NCBI RefSeq assembly: GCF_020382885.2
Contig: NC_058496.1
Span: 22,610,501-22,674,500, forward strand
Direction of reading: 5' to 3'
Origin: Scatophagus argus
Taxonomy: Eukaryota; Chordata; Actinopteri; Scatophagidae
DNA length: 64,000 nt
Shown: piece after piece, positions 26,964 through 39,107 of the stretch
Numbering within the stretch: the stretch's first letter is position 1
Layout: each line of letters opens with the position of its first letter
The notes under the pieces: generated by a model
Told to the model about the DNA's origin: nothing
The model's input: only the letters and a program-made list of their open reading frames with translations
Database searches by the model: none
Translations under genes and position numbers: made by a program

Positions 26964-29900
26964 TCATGGCCCTGCTGTCCCTCTGAACGTGGCTTCGATC
27001 TGCTCCAATGTCTTGCCCTTTGTTTCTGGGACAAAGGCAATGGTGAAGATGACGTTGATAACGCATAGGGAGGCGAACAGCCAGAAGGTTCCAGCACTGG
27101 TTAGAAGATTCTGGAAGAGGTCACAGTTATATTACATGGAGCTCTAAATTATAAAGATAAGCTTCATAGTTTTACATTAAATACCAAAAGCCACACAAAG
27201 GCAATAGGAGGGTATACACAGCTTGAGCTGCAACTAAGGATTATTCATTAATTATCAAATAATTTGTTAATTATTTTTTCAATTACTTGATTAAATACTC
27301 ATTCTATAGTATATAGTATAGTTTCTCAGAGCCCAATGTGACATCTTCAAAAATGCTTATTTTGTTCAACCAACAAAACCCCAGAATATTCACTCAGTTA
27401 ATATCAAACTGAGAAAAGGATCAAATTCTCACACTGGAGAAACTAGTCACAGAGACTACATTGTTTCAGCTCTGCTTTCAATCAGATCATTACAGTAGAC
27501 AGATCCAAAAAAATTCAAGATGTCTCAAAATGTATTTTGACAGAACCAACGCTCTTGAAACAGTGTCCCACTGAGCACTCACCATCATGTCTTGGAAGGT
27601 TTTGGTAACGATGAACGCCATACTCCAGTTGGTGAGGACGCAGACAGCACTAGCAATCCCTCTCACTTTCACAGGAAAAATCTCAGACATGACCAGCCAA
27701 GGGATAGGGCCCCAACCGAGAGCAAAACCTGAACACAGTAACAAATTGTTAATGTGGTAAAATGTTCTTGAAAATGATCATCACCTCTGTAGTTGACCTT
27801 AATGTTGCCTTGGTTAATTTAGTCCTTTTGAGGGATGGGACATTTTGCAGATGACATTCAAACTTAGCTTTGTGAGATTGTTGATCTTTGTTGACATTAT
27901 TCAGATACAAAATGAATTGGGGAAAAATAATCTGTTTATCAGCTGAGAACTGAAATAAACTCTTTAGTTGCTCTTCTTAAAGAAGGGAACAAATGCTGTC
28001 ACCTATCAGCTCATGTGCAGAGTGCCACACAACATTAGCCTTCTGTGCTCTTTAAATAGAGATATCATGTATAACACAAACCATTTCACAAGAAGAATGC
28101 TACAAGGACAAAAATAGACATAAAGGAGAATAGAAAATGTGGGAGAGGTATAAATGAAAGTTAACTGAAAGGGATATGGAGAGAGGGTGAGGAGTATGAG
28201 CATCTTCAGCAATGTACTGTTGAGTTAATTTGGGAAAAATAATTATTTCATCACTTTGACCTGAACATTTAAAGATCAAATCATTCTGCTGCTATAGAGT
28301 ATAACTTTGACTGAACTTTCTTCACCTGTGATGAAGACAGCCATACTGGCCAGGGCCAGCCAGGCCAGATCAGCGTGCGGTTCTTCAGCAGCCTTGCTCT
28401 CGATGTCTAGCATCATAAGGTTCAGCGAGGTGGTGCTGTGAAGTTTGGACATCAGGTAGAAGTAAACCCCAAACGCTGTGGTGCTGATCGCCATGGCAAC
28501 ACCTTATTTGTTATGGGGGAAACAAACCAATTTTTCATTTCAAAACTCCAAATCACTATCCAGTTAAAGTAAAAAGTAAAGTAAAGTATTTTGTTTTCCT
28601 GAGAATTTCACGCCTTTAAGAAAAAGTTCATAGTAGAGAGGTGGCAGTAAACGAGAAGAGAGGGCAATGGGGACTGACATGCAACAAAAACAACATTGCA
28701 GTTTAGAATAAATTTAGTTGACAATACCTGAGATGATGAGAAGGACTTTCCTTCCAGCTTTGTCCATGATGAGCGCTGCCACTGCTGTAAAGATGACCTG
28801 TATCAGACCCACGATCACTGAGGCCAGGTCACTCTCCTGCAGAACAACAAAACACTCACAGCTGTCCTCTCTACAAAAAATTGTGTTTTCACAGAAAATT
28901 GACTATACTATACTTTTGTGATCTGTTTGCACAAGAAATTACATTACACTGTGTATTTTGTTGGAATCAAGATACAGTTCCAGGTCTTTTTACTACACAG
29001 AAATCATGCAATCTTAAAAGTTTAATTATTGATCAGAGCAGGAATACCAAAAACACTGGGACGATGTGTAAAGTGTAAATGAAAACAAAATGCAATCATT
29101 TGCAAAGTGTGTTTATCAACAACAGTTCTACTTGCTAATCTCCCCTTTCCTAGTCCGTTGATGCCCCTGTCCCAGCCTGTTTGAAAGGTGTTGCTGGCAT
29201 CTAATTCAGACCAAGTATACATTTACAAAAATCAATGAACATGATGGGGTAAAACATTAAATATAGTGTCTTTGGACCTTCTTCATTTATCATATCTAAC
29301 AAAAAAGATTAGCAAATGATCACATTCTACTTTATGTTGTGTTTTTTACACAGTGTCCCAAATTTTTTGAAATTACCATTGTGTAATCAAAAATGTTTAA
29401 TTGTAGTGTAGTTGTAGTGCACATGTGCAGAACTGAATGGAAAGCCGAGACTCAACAATTTAAACTCCCCTCACCTTAAAATGTGCCTGTTCAAATATGT
29501 TCTCAGCATAAAACATGATAGCATTGATCCCCGTCATCTGCTGCAACAACATCAGCACGAATCCGATCATCAGAGGCTTGTAGACACCAGGATCCTTCAG
29601 GTCAGACATCTGGAAACTGGACCCCTAAGAGAAAACACAACAAGGACAAAATCAGTGAGACATGTCACTGTCCTGGACTGCAGATGAGACTATGTGAACC
29701 TTTGAGGTAGTCTATGTATTCATTTCAACATTTCTAACAGTGATGGCATTAGCCTTGGGAAGGAAAATGTTGTCTCGAATTTTCTGGTCATTTGTGGGGG
29801 CTTTTGGTATCTGTCTCTTGCAGTCACTTCACGTAGCATCTCTCTGTTTGTTGCTTGTGAGCTCAGTCACAAACGACATTCTCAGTGGCTTACACTGTCC

Positions 29901-32900
29901 ACGCATCACTACCAAATCAACCAACCACAGACTCACCTGCTCATCACAGGCGTCCTCGATGCGGCCGCACTCCCATTCGATGGGCGCGTCTGGTCCTCGC
30001 AGGAAGCGTAGAGCCTCCTCTGCCTCCCGCCTCTTGCCCTGTGACAGCAGGAACCGGGGCGTCTCTGGCATGAAGCACATGCAGACCATCAGCAGCGTAG
30101 GCGGGATGGAGCTGCAGATCGCCAGCCAGCGCCAGTCCAGGAAGAGACCTGCAGGATGAGTTCACGCAGAATGAGAAGCTGAAAACAAGACCATATTTCT
30201 GGTAAGGAAAGAAAGAAATTAAAAATTATTCAGTTATGAAAACAGTTGTAGATTACATTTCTGAAGAATGACTAATCAATTAATTAATTGTTTAAGTTCT
30301 ATGCAGATTGGGTCAGCCTCAATCAATTCATCTGTTGCACAACAATATATGAGTCTGATTCAGAACACAAGACCATATTAACATGATGTGCAGTAAAAAC
30401 CACAAGTCCAACACTGACAAAACAGAGGCACCAACACAAATGAAGTACAACATATAATATTAGACAGACAGGAGAGACAATACTTTGGCTGTTGTTTTTC
30501 TTTATATGACTGTTTGGAACCTCACATTTGAAGAAAGTGTGATATGATTACAAATCAAGAGCAAACCTCCTGTAACATCCCATGTGGCTTGTAGACTATG
30601 GCTCTGAAGCCTTAAGTTTGGCATCATGGCCATCACCATCTTGGTTTTAAAGTGGAGCCGGGGAGGAAATGATATTTGTGTTTCTGCTGCACTTAACCTT
30701 AGATAACTCAATAACATTATATTATCATATTTTAAGTAGGAAAGTAGGGCAGATGTATTAATGCTGGTATTCAATGATAATTCTGGTATTATAGATAGAT
30801 ATACTTTATTGATCCCAGGCTGGGAAATTACAGCGCAGCAGCAGCATTACACACAAAAGGCTATACAAAATATGTTAAAAATAGCAACATACAAAGCAAT
30901 ATAAAAAAGTGTATATACAACAAATAAGCAGTGTAATGTGCAAAATAAAATAGAATATAAGGTGCAGTGAACTGAGTGTGTAAAACACAGAAAGTGCGTA
31001 GTGACTGTATGTTATGACCAGAGTTTAGCTGTTATTGTACAGTGTGATGGCATGTGGCAGGAAAGACTTCCTGTATCTGTCCCTTCGACAGCAGAGCTGT
31101 AGCAGCCTGTGGGAGAAGGTGCTCCGCTGTCTGTCTACTGTGTGGTGGAGAGGGTGCTGATCATTGTCCATGATGGATAACAGCTTGTTCAGCATCCTTC
31201 TCTCCACCGCGGTTTCAAAAGACTCCAGCCTGAGACCGAGTACAGAGCCAGACTTCTTGATGATCTTATCAAGTCTGTTGGTGTCGCTGGATCTCATGCT
31301 GCTGCCCCAACACACAACAGCAGAGAAAATGGCGCTGGCAACAACAGACTGGTAAAAGATCTCCAACATCTTGCTGCACACGTTGAAGGATCTCAGCTTC
31401 CTCAGGAAACAGAGTCTGCTCACCCCCTTCTTGTACACAGCCTCAGTGTTAGATGTCCAGTCCAGCCTGTTGCCGATCACCACTCCCAGGTATCTGTAGT
31501 CCTCCACCTCCTCGACCACCTCCCCCCTGATCCGTAGTGGCTGTGAAGGCGTCCTCTTCCTCCTGAAGTCAATCACCACCTCTTTGGTCTTGTTGACATT
31601 TAGTCTCAGGTGATTCTGTTCAGACCACCCCACAAAGTTGTCCACCAGTGTCCTGTACTCGCCCTCCTCTCCCTCTCTAATACACCTGTCAACAGCTGAG
31701 TCATTGGAAAACTTTTGCAGGTGACATGACTCAGAGTTGTATTGAAAGTCAGTGGTGCATAAGGTGAAGAGGAAGGGAGAAAGCACAGTTCCCTGTGGAG
31801 CTCCTACATCACTGACCACCACATCAGACGGGACGTTGCCCAGACAGGCAAACTGTGGCCTGCCTGTCAAGTAGTCAGTAATCCAGGAGATCCTTGCGTC
31901 GTCAACACCCATCACCCGCAGCTTCTCACCCAGTAGCAGAGGTTGAATGGTGTTGAAAGCACTGGAGAAATCAAAGAATGTGATCCTCACAGTGCCTCCT
32001 CCACCATCCAGATGCAAATGGACTCGTTGCAGCAGGTAGATGACAGCATCATCGGCTCCTAAATGGGGCTGGTAGGCAAATTGCAAGGGGTCAGGAAACA
32101 TCCTCACCTGTGGCCTCAGCTGGGCTAAGATCAGTCTCTCCAGGATCTTCATCACATGAGATGTGATATTTAAAAAGCTGACAAATTTTACCACACTGGC
32201 AGCATCTGTGTGTTTGTTGTTGTCCACCTTCCTTTTAACAGACAGTTAACTCATCACATAATATTTCTCTTTCTTTGCCATTTAAATTCCCATACAAATC
32301 CTACACAACTTGATTTTTTCATCACATCAACTTAATAAAATCTCTATGTGTCATCGCATGTGTTGCTTTTATTTTCTAATTTTACTTATTCGAAGCATGG
32401 AAGGACTGCTAAACTAGAATAATCTTAACTAGGAAACAACATTCACTAAACAACACAGAAATGATTTGGATTTGTGATTCAGGTGTCGGAATGAGATGAT
32501 GCTGAGGGGTTCTGAACCCCGCCAGAGGACACCCAAAAGAAGGACATAAAAACCCTATTAAAAAGGAAAAAGGAAAATTGCCACCATGACAGCAGATGCC
32601 TGTGACCTCTTGTACTTATGTTTAAATGGGTGACCCAGGAAGATTTAAGATTTGAGTTTTTCCACAGTTGTGCTCTGAACATGCCAGGCATCAAACTGTC
32701 CATAATGGACTGAAGGCTGCAGGACACAGTGGAGCTTTGTCAAGTCCTCACGAATGTCTTCCTCTGCTATATCTAAAAATACACTTCTCTGCTGATCTGA
32801 TTGTTCCACTGAATTTTCTACGAGGATCACATTGTTCAATCTTTTCCTGAACAGCAGCGGCTCTATGACAAATTTGACTTTCTTTTATTTTTAATTTGTA

Positions 32901-35900
32901 AGATATGAAACAATTACTCCTCTGACAAGCACGATTAAATAGAACATATGTCCTCATTCAGCACTAAGTGATTGCATCTGGTGACTCATTTTCTTTATTC
33001 TGACTGAGCTCAACAGATCATTAGTCCATGGAATCACTTATTTGGAAACCAGATGCTTAGTTTGAGTATCCTTTATATCATCAACATCAACTAAATAAAA
33101 AATGTTTTTGTTACACATTAAAAGGACCATTTAACCCAAATGACAACCATATTTTTCCTGGACCTTTAATATAAGACAACCCACCTCATGTAACACACCA
33201 GCTTCTATAGATGTAAATGGCATGTGGCTAACAAGATTAGCAAGAAGCAGCTGTTTTTGCACAGTTCAACCAGTGAGGCAGCTGTTGAGGAGGCAGCACA
33301 AGAGTCTGATTATATCTAAGGATGGTCACATCACATGCTGGACATCATGTGATGTGATGGTCACATCACATGATGTCCAACTTTTGGTTATCTCCTCTTC
33401 ACAACCTTTGATGAAGAGGTTTACAAGCGGATAGCAAACTCAGACTAGAATTACTGCCGTGGTTGTAAGCAGCCTCTGTCATGTTTCAGGTTACATCCGT
33501 TTCTTCATGGATTCCCCTGAAGTTCAGTATTATCAAAACCAATGTGCTTTGGGGGGGTCTATCAGCGTGTAAGTTCATCGAAAAAACAGAAATTCTTTGT
33601 ATGTGTTCACGTGTTTGGCTAATAAAGCTGATTCTGATAGAACACGGGAACAGTAGACAAAGCTTCAGATGTGGTTGTTGCTGCAAAGACGCCACAAATT
33701 CTAAAATGTGGAAGCTTCACACACATCTTCAACCTGACAGCACAGAAGATCTATACAATCAGCACAGTTTCAAGGTTGACACCCAAGCTGAGAGTCACCG
33801 GTTCAGAACCTGAAATATGGTTATGAAAAATGTGAAATATGGTCACAATTTGACCTTCTGTTCCTGCACTATGGTGCTGAATCATGACCAGCAAAAAAGT
33901 GTTTTTGCCATAGACTGTATAAAACATGGATGCAGTCTCCATGATGTCACCAATAGGTATCGGAGGAGCCATTTTTAAGCTCAACATGGTGGCTCCAGCC
34001 AGCCATCATCCACCATCTCAGCAGTGCCAGACCAAATTTCAACCGAATACAAAAATGGTAGCACATTTTTTAACCAGTGCAGGAAACTAACTAACTAAGT
34101 ACAATTATGTAAGTACAATTTTGAGGTACTTGTACATTACTTAAATCTTTCCATTTTCTGCTACTTTATGCTTTGCTACAGATCATAGGCAAATATTGTG
34201 TTTTTTACTCCATTAAGTTTAGTCTGCAACTTTGGTTACTAGTTTTTAGATAATAAAAATTCACAAGCTAGCCAACAAATAAACTATGAAGTACCAGCTT
34301 TACCAGCTTCAGTATTAAAGTGATGAGCACATTATTGAATCAATAATTAGAATCCAGTCATATAACTACTACTTTTGTGGTTTTAATAAGTAAAATTTTT
34401 AATGACTTTCACTTGTGACAGAGAATGTCAGCACTGTGGTATTGCTACTATTATGTAAGTATAAGATCTGAGTACGTCTTCCACCACTGCAATTAACTGC
34501 AGAGCAAGCCATATTATTTGTCTGATATAATCAGTTCATTTGTGCACCCAAGCGGATGTTTGTGCCAAAAGAAATGAAATTCCTTTCAGGTGTTCCTGAG
34601 TTTTTGCATTCACAAGAATAGGATGCACAGACAGACAAAACAAAACAAAAACAAAAAATAGGCCACAGCTATTGCTGGCATGGAAGCATAAATAGCACTT
34701 TAAATAAAACAGTGTGTCTGACAGAGCATCAGAATGGATGGATACAGATAATAAACCAGAAAGGGCAGATTTTTAGTTCTGAACTATGTCGCCGGTGAAT
34801 GTTTTAAAGCTGTGAGTTACTACATCATGGAAAACTCTCAATCATTTACAGCTCGTAAACTGTTGTGTTAGAGTAACATTGCAGTTTTCTTTCCTATCTT
34901 CATTTGAACCTTCAGCTAGTTTCACTATCCTGCAAACTTTACAAAATGAGATGCAAAGATGGCATAAGTACTTCAAGCTGAGCTTACATACCTGCAAGAT
35001 ACACTCCCATGATGCCTAGCACCACCATGAGTTGCACACAGGAGCCCAGCATCCCGCGTATCCGCTCGTGTGCCATCTCAGAGATATAAAGCTGTATGAA
35101 GAGAGAAGTAACAATTATCAAGTAGGAACACCAGAATTAGTGACAACAATCGATCAGCTCTCACTAATATTTTAGGCATTTGTAACAGATGCTTTTACTC
35201 ATAACAGTAAATGAACTTGGAAACCTGGGACTTTCCAAGCAGTGCCAAAATCATTACTGAGTCATTGCTTTATACTGTAACTCATTATTATCTTCTTTGT
35301 TATCAATTAAAATGCTGTTGACTGCCCTGATTAACTGATGAATTATTTCGTCGATAAACAAACAGAGAAAAGTGCACTTCATATATTACCAGCACCCAAC
35401 ATTATTTCCTCAAATTGCTTTTTTTGCCCTATAAATAGTTTAAAACCCAAACATATTCAATTTACAGAGGCAGCGAAACAGCAAATGCTCACACTTGTGG
35501 AGCTAAAACCAGAGAATGTTTTTGCTTTCTAAATACGCAGGTCGATTACTCATCAAAATAGTTGCCAGTTAATTAATTGTCAATCGATTAACTGATTATC
35601 TGATTCATTGCTATAAGCTAGGAAACATGATATACCAGTATTACTGAAAAATCAACACATCACAACATGCCAGTGTTCAGACTGATGACAACAAGGTGAC
35701 AAAAAGGAACTGAAGCAGGAAGGTGTCCAACTTTTTATTTTCTTTTTTTTCTCCAGACAACCAACCAAAGACAATCGAGCGCTTCTTACTGGGACAACTA
35801 GTGAGGTGACTCCGCTGGCGAGGCCGGTGAGCACTCTGCCGAGGTAAAGCATCCACACATTCTGCGCTGCGATGATGATGGTGAAGCCAAAGACGAATGG

Positions 35901-38201
35901 CAGCGAGCAGAACATCAGACTGAGCTTCCTGCCGATCTTCTCCACCATCCAACCGCCCAGCAGCCCACCTGCCGCCGCTCCCACTGTCACTATGGACTGG
36001 GAAATAAACAACAAAGAACTTCAGGAAATGACTTTGACAATTTTATTTGAAATTCACTCTGTATTTGACCAATTCTAATGCTCCAGGTTATGTTCATTAA
36101 AAACTCAGTTTTTAATCTTCTGCATTGATTCAACTGGGACAATTCAACTGTCACTTACCTAACATTAGCTGTGCTCTGAAATGATGCCCTATTCCGTATA
36201 CAGTGCACCATAACAGTCTGTCTTTTTATTTGAGTGTCTAAATGCTGAGTATGGAATTAACACCATGTCTTGTGCTTCAGAACACACAAATGAATTAACT
36301 CTAAAAATATAAATGTATTTCATATATTTATATTTGAATATTATATATTTATAATCTACTTGTTTAAATAACTACTAAATTTTCAGGAAATTCCCTGTTT
36401 TTATCTTTAAACATGTTTCTCTTCATACATAAGAAGCCAAAGTCAACCAAAGTTTTCATTTTTACTTGTGCTTGACTCTTGCTGCTATAAGAGCATTCTT
36501 ATGTGTTTCTTTATACTGTCACTGCAGTGGGCTTTGAACTCAAATGAATCCAGTGAGGTGTGTTTGGACAGCATGTGACGACATAAAACTGCTGATAAGT
36601 TCAAAACACATCGTCCAAAAGCTGTTGTGCTTTGAAGCATGTGATATTAAATCATCATGGCTGCTATCATACCCCAAACCAGGAGGCCTGGTCAATGTCC
36701 AACCGCAGTCGAGGGTCAGTGATGCTGGTAAGTTCAGGGATGGTAGGAGAGCTGTATCCCAACACGAACCCAAAGCTCATGGGACCCAGAACAGACGCAA
36801 ATGTGGCCAGGTATAAATTCTTGTTTTTCACTTTACTGTGGACAGAAAGAGGAACAGATCAGACTGTAGGGGGTAAAGGTCAAAGGTCAGTGAGTTAAAC
36901 ATGGTCAAAAGACAGTTCATCTGTTTTTATATGAACTTTTGTGCATTAAAATGTCCTCAGTTAAAGAGTAGAATATTTTCATCTCTCTGACATTTAGAGG
37001 AGTGAAACTGTGATTTATATTCTGCCTTTGCTCTTTTTGTGTTGCACAGTAGCTACATGTTTTTAATGTTTTGGTATTGACATACAATGAAGTATGTTGT
37101 AGCAAAAATAATACTGACTTTTGTAAAGTGCTTTAAAGAAATATTTTAAACACTAAAAATGATAATGTCTGAGGAAGGAATAAGTGAAGGAAAAGTGAAG
37201 GAGTACATCAACACACTGATCATGTGGTGGGGAAAAATTTGACTGAAAAATGTTCTAGCAAAAATGCTTTTTGATCAGCTCAATTAAGAAAAAATGAGCT
37301 TTTTATCAAGTAAAAATGTTAAAACCCAGTGTGCTAATCCGCTGCTTGTGTTTAATATCAGTGGATCGCTGGTTCGATTCCCCGTCCCGGTGTCCATGGC
37401 TGAGGTACCCTTGAGCAAGGTACCTAACCCCCACTGCTCCCCGGGCGCTGCACGCGGTCGCCCACTGCCCCGGGTTTGCTGTGTGTGTGTGCACGTCACT
37501 TGGGTGGGTTAAATGCAGAGCACAAATTTCGTTGGAGTGAGTTCCCTCCAATGACAAAATATGTCACTTTAAACTTTAAACTTTAACTTTAAACTTTACA
37601 TCTTTGGATTTTGTCTTGGATGTTGTGAAGGACATACTGTTATATACCGTTTAATTGGCTAAATGACAATACATTATATTATGCCATATGTATTATTGCT
37701 GCATGATAAAGCAACTGTGTACAGACTCACTGCATCAAGATAATGATGTCACCTTGACAAAAAATAATACAGTCTTGATTGTTAACTTATAAGACTGGGT
37801 GTTTAGAGTCTACTAATTGATTTTTATATTGTTTAGAAAGATACAAGGTAGACAAAGATAGATCGATAGATGAGTGCATTCAGATTTTTTAAACACGACA
37901 GCATTGCTTGCCTAATGGATGTGATGTAAAGCATGTCTTCTCCAGTAAAATGGCAAAAATTCACAAAACCGTCTGCAGTAATCCATGTTTGTATTTGCTT
38001 GATTGTTTAGCTCAAGATTAGTTTCTATAGAACTCTTGGAGTTGATTAGTTGATATACAGACCGCAGTTACACTGATCCGGTAATTGTATTTGTGTGTTA
38101 ACTGACCTCAGATAAGCATCCTGCTCAGACATGAGTCCTGTAGGGTCTTCATTTCTACTCTCCGCATCCAGCAGTCTACTCCTCTCGCTCTGGATGTCCA
38201 T
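26964..38201 (-). CDS. slc2a8: GLUT8-type facilitated glucose transporter, complete
   Basis: A 12-helix hexose transporter of the SLC2 family, in mammals held in endosomal/lysosomal membranes by a dileucine signal. Coding exons (minus): 38107-38201, 36673-36835, 35790-35996, 34992-35091, 29937-30148, 29475-29624, 28728-28836, 28326-28502, 27583-27728, 26964-27110. They total 1506 nt and 501 aa (human 477). The start gives [15 protein letters not shown], whose ERSRLL (residues 6-11) fits the acidic dileucine pattern. Sugar-transporter signatures are in order: [11 protein letters not shown] after helix 2, PETPRF at about 216-221, [14 protein letters not shown] in helix 7, GWGPIPW at about 409-415 and PETKGKTLE at about 481-489. 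Similarity to remembered GLUT8 is higher than to GLUT6. Intron 4 is large (about 4.8 kb) and holds a LINE and a hairpin. The start and exons 1-2 lie inside a tandem duplication, so a second copy of both exists at 46914-48213. Confidence 0.95.
30790..32227 (-). mobile_element. Rex1/CR1-like LINE, truncated
   Basis: A 400-codon minus-strand frame (31025-32227) encodes reverse transcriptase. It has [11 protein letters not shown] (motif A), [15 protein letters not shown] (motif B), then FSND at the catalytic YxDD position, and SYLG-type DYRYLGVV and VVCWGSS blocks. The first aspartate of the DD pair reads as asparagine, so this copy is probably dead. The 3' end at about 30790-30830 carries the GATA-rich and CTTTATTGATCCC tail usual for fish LINEs of this kind. 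The 5' part is missing. It lies in slc2a8 intron 4, same strand as the gene. Confidence 0.88.
33339..33379. repeat. Perfect 19-bp inverted repeat with 3-nt loop
   Basis: Left arm TGGACATCATGTGATGTGA at 33339-33357, loop TGG, and exact complement at 33361-33379. The motif GATGGTCACATCACATG also appears twice in direct orientation, at 33321 and in the hairpin itself. It lies in slc2a8 intron 4; function unknown. Confidence 0.9.
33591..33638 (+). repeat. Short L2-type LINE tail
   Basis: AATTCTTTGTATGTGTTCAC followed by GGCTAATAAAGCTGATTCTG, the 3' end of an L2-clade LINE. Confidence 0.55.
33908..34025 (+). repeat. Dispersed teleost repeat fragment
   Basis: Begins GACTGTATAAAACATGGATG and contains CATGATGTCACCAATAGGT. 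A related fragment, GACTGTATAAGAAATAGCAG with CATGATGTCACCCATAGGT, is at about 57259-57330, so both come from one dispersed family. Confidence 0.6.
37361..37597 (+). repeat. tRNA-derived SINE present only in unit 1
   Basis: Contains the B box GGTTCGATTCC and CCCTTGAGCAAGG and CCCCGGGCGC blocks, then a TTTAAACTTTAAACT-type tail. It is the same family as 4224-4500, with its head truncated. Unit 2 has 11 bases (ATTAACTGTAC) at the matching place (47601-47611). It lies in slc2a8 intron 1. Confidence 0.8.
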
Positions 38202-38787
38202 ACTCACAGTAGTGCTTTCTGGTGTTTATTCTCTTTTCTTGTTCACCTTTTACATGGATCGCAGGTCAGGCAAGAATAAAACCTGAGAAAATCAACAGTG
38301 CCTACGGTACAAACTGGCAACCGTGAGGCCACACAAGGACGAAATCGATAGAACGGGATTATACAATATCACAGGTAGACCTGGAGTAATCATCGGCCAT
38401 TGTAGTTGTTAGAAGCTGACCAGTTAGTCATCGTCAGAGGAATCCAGCATTTTTGTTCCTCTACCGGCGGCCAACTTGCTTTGTCAACATTTCAGTCAGC
38501 TGACTACCGTATGTGTCCGTAATTTCCCATTTTCAAAATAAAGGTCTTTACGTAGCTGTTAGAAAGAGCCAAAGACCTGTGTGCACTTTCTTACATATGA
38601 ACTACAAATGTGCGGTTTAAAGGCTGAAACACCCGACTGTCAAAAAGTAGTTCTGCATTCACATTTCTCACTGACAAGCTAAAGTAAGCCTCCATAAACT
38701 AAAGCCTTTTCTAGTAGTAAAACAGTTAGCTATCAACCATAACGTTACACGTTTAACATCATACATCATTGAAATACTTAAAAAAGA

Positions 38788-38819
<32 letters not shown>

Positions 38820-39107
38820 CTATTTAAAGTGTATATCTTTGGCACAACAATATTAACAGCGGTGAACCCCAAATCTTACATGGTTTGACGTTTTCTTTGC
38901 GGGGCCGAAACAGCGCCGGAAGTGACACGAAGTTCCCTCAAAGTAGAAACTCTTTGAGCGTTACGTATCGAAGTTGGTTTCCATGGTGACAAAACACGGT
39001 TGACGTTACCTAGCAAGTATAAAATTCAAGCAAAGCGAAATTTGGTCTACACAGAGCAAAAGTGACTAAAGGAATTGAAAAACCGCATCAGCCATTTAAA
39101 CAACACA
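38202..39107. promoter_or_regulatory. Divergent slc2a8 / ttc16 promoter, unit 1
   Basis: Only 906 bp separate the slc2a8 start (leftward) and ttc16 start (rightward). An ETS core CCGGAAGTG is at 38916-38924 and an X-box-like RFX site GTTTCCATGGTGAC is at 38977-38990, about 120 bp before the ttc16 start. The surrounding 120 bp are CpG-rich. RFX X-boxes drive ciliary genes (established), which suits a TPR protein expressed in ciliated cells. An (ATT)n run lies at about 38789-38817. Confidence 0.65.
38977..38990 (+). promoter_or_regulatory. ttc16: X-box (RFX binding) motif, unit 1
   Basis: GTTTCCATGGTGAC agrees with the palindromic RFX pattern of GTNNCC and GGNNAC half sites joined by AT. The identical site in unit 2 is at 48992-49005. 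Confidence 0.6.

Noticed and set aside
29740-30159. 139-codon plus-strand frame
   Set aside because: It is the antisense shadow of slc2a8 exon 5.
26964-38201. Assignment of the sugar transporter to slc2a6 instead of slc2a8
   Set aside because: The blocks [17 protein letters not shown] and GWGPIPW with their spacing follow remembered GLUT8 more closely, and the ttc16 neighbourhood fits human 9q33-34, though SLC2A6 also lies on 9q34.
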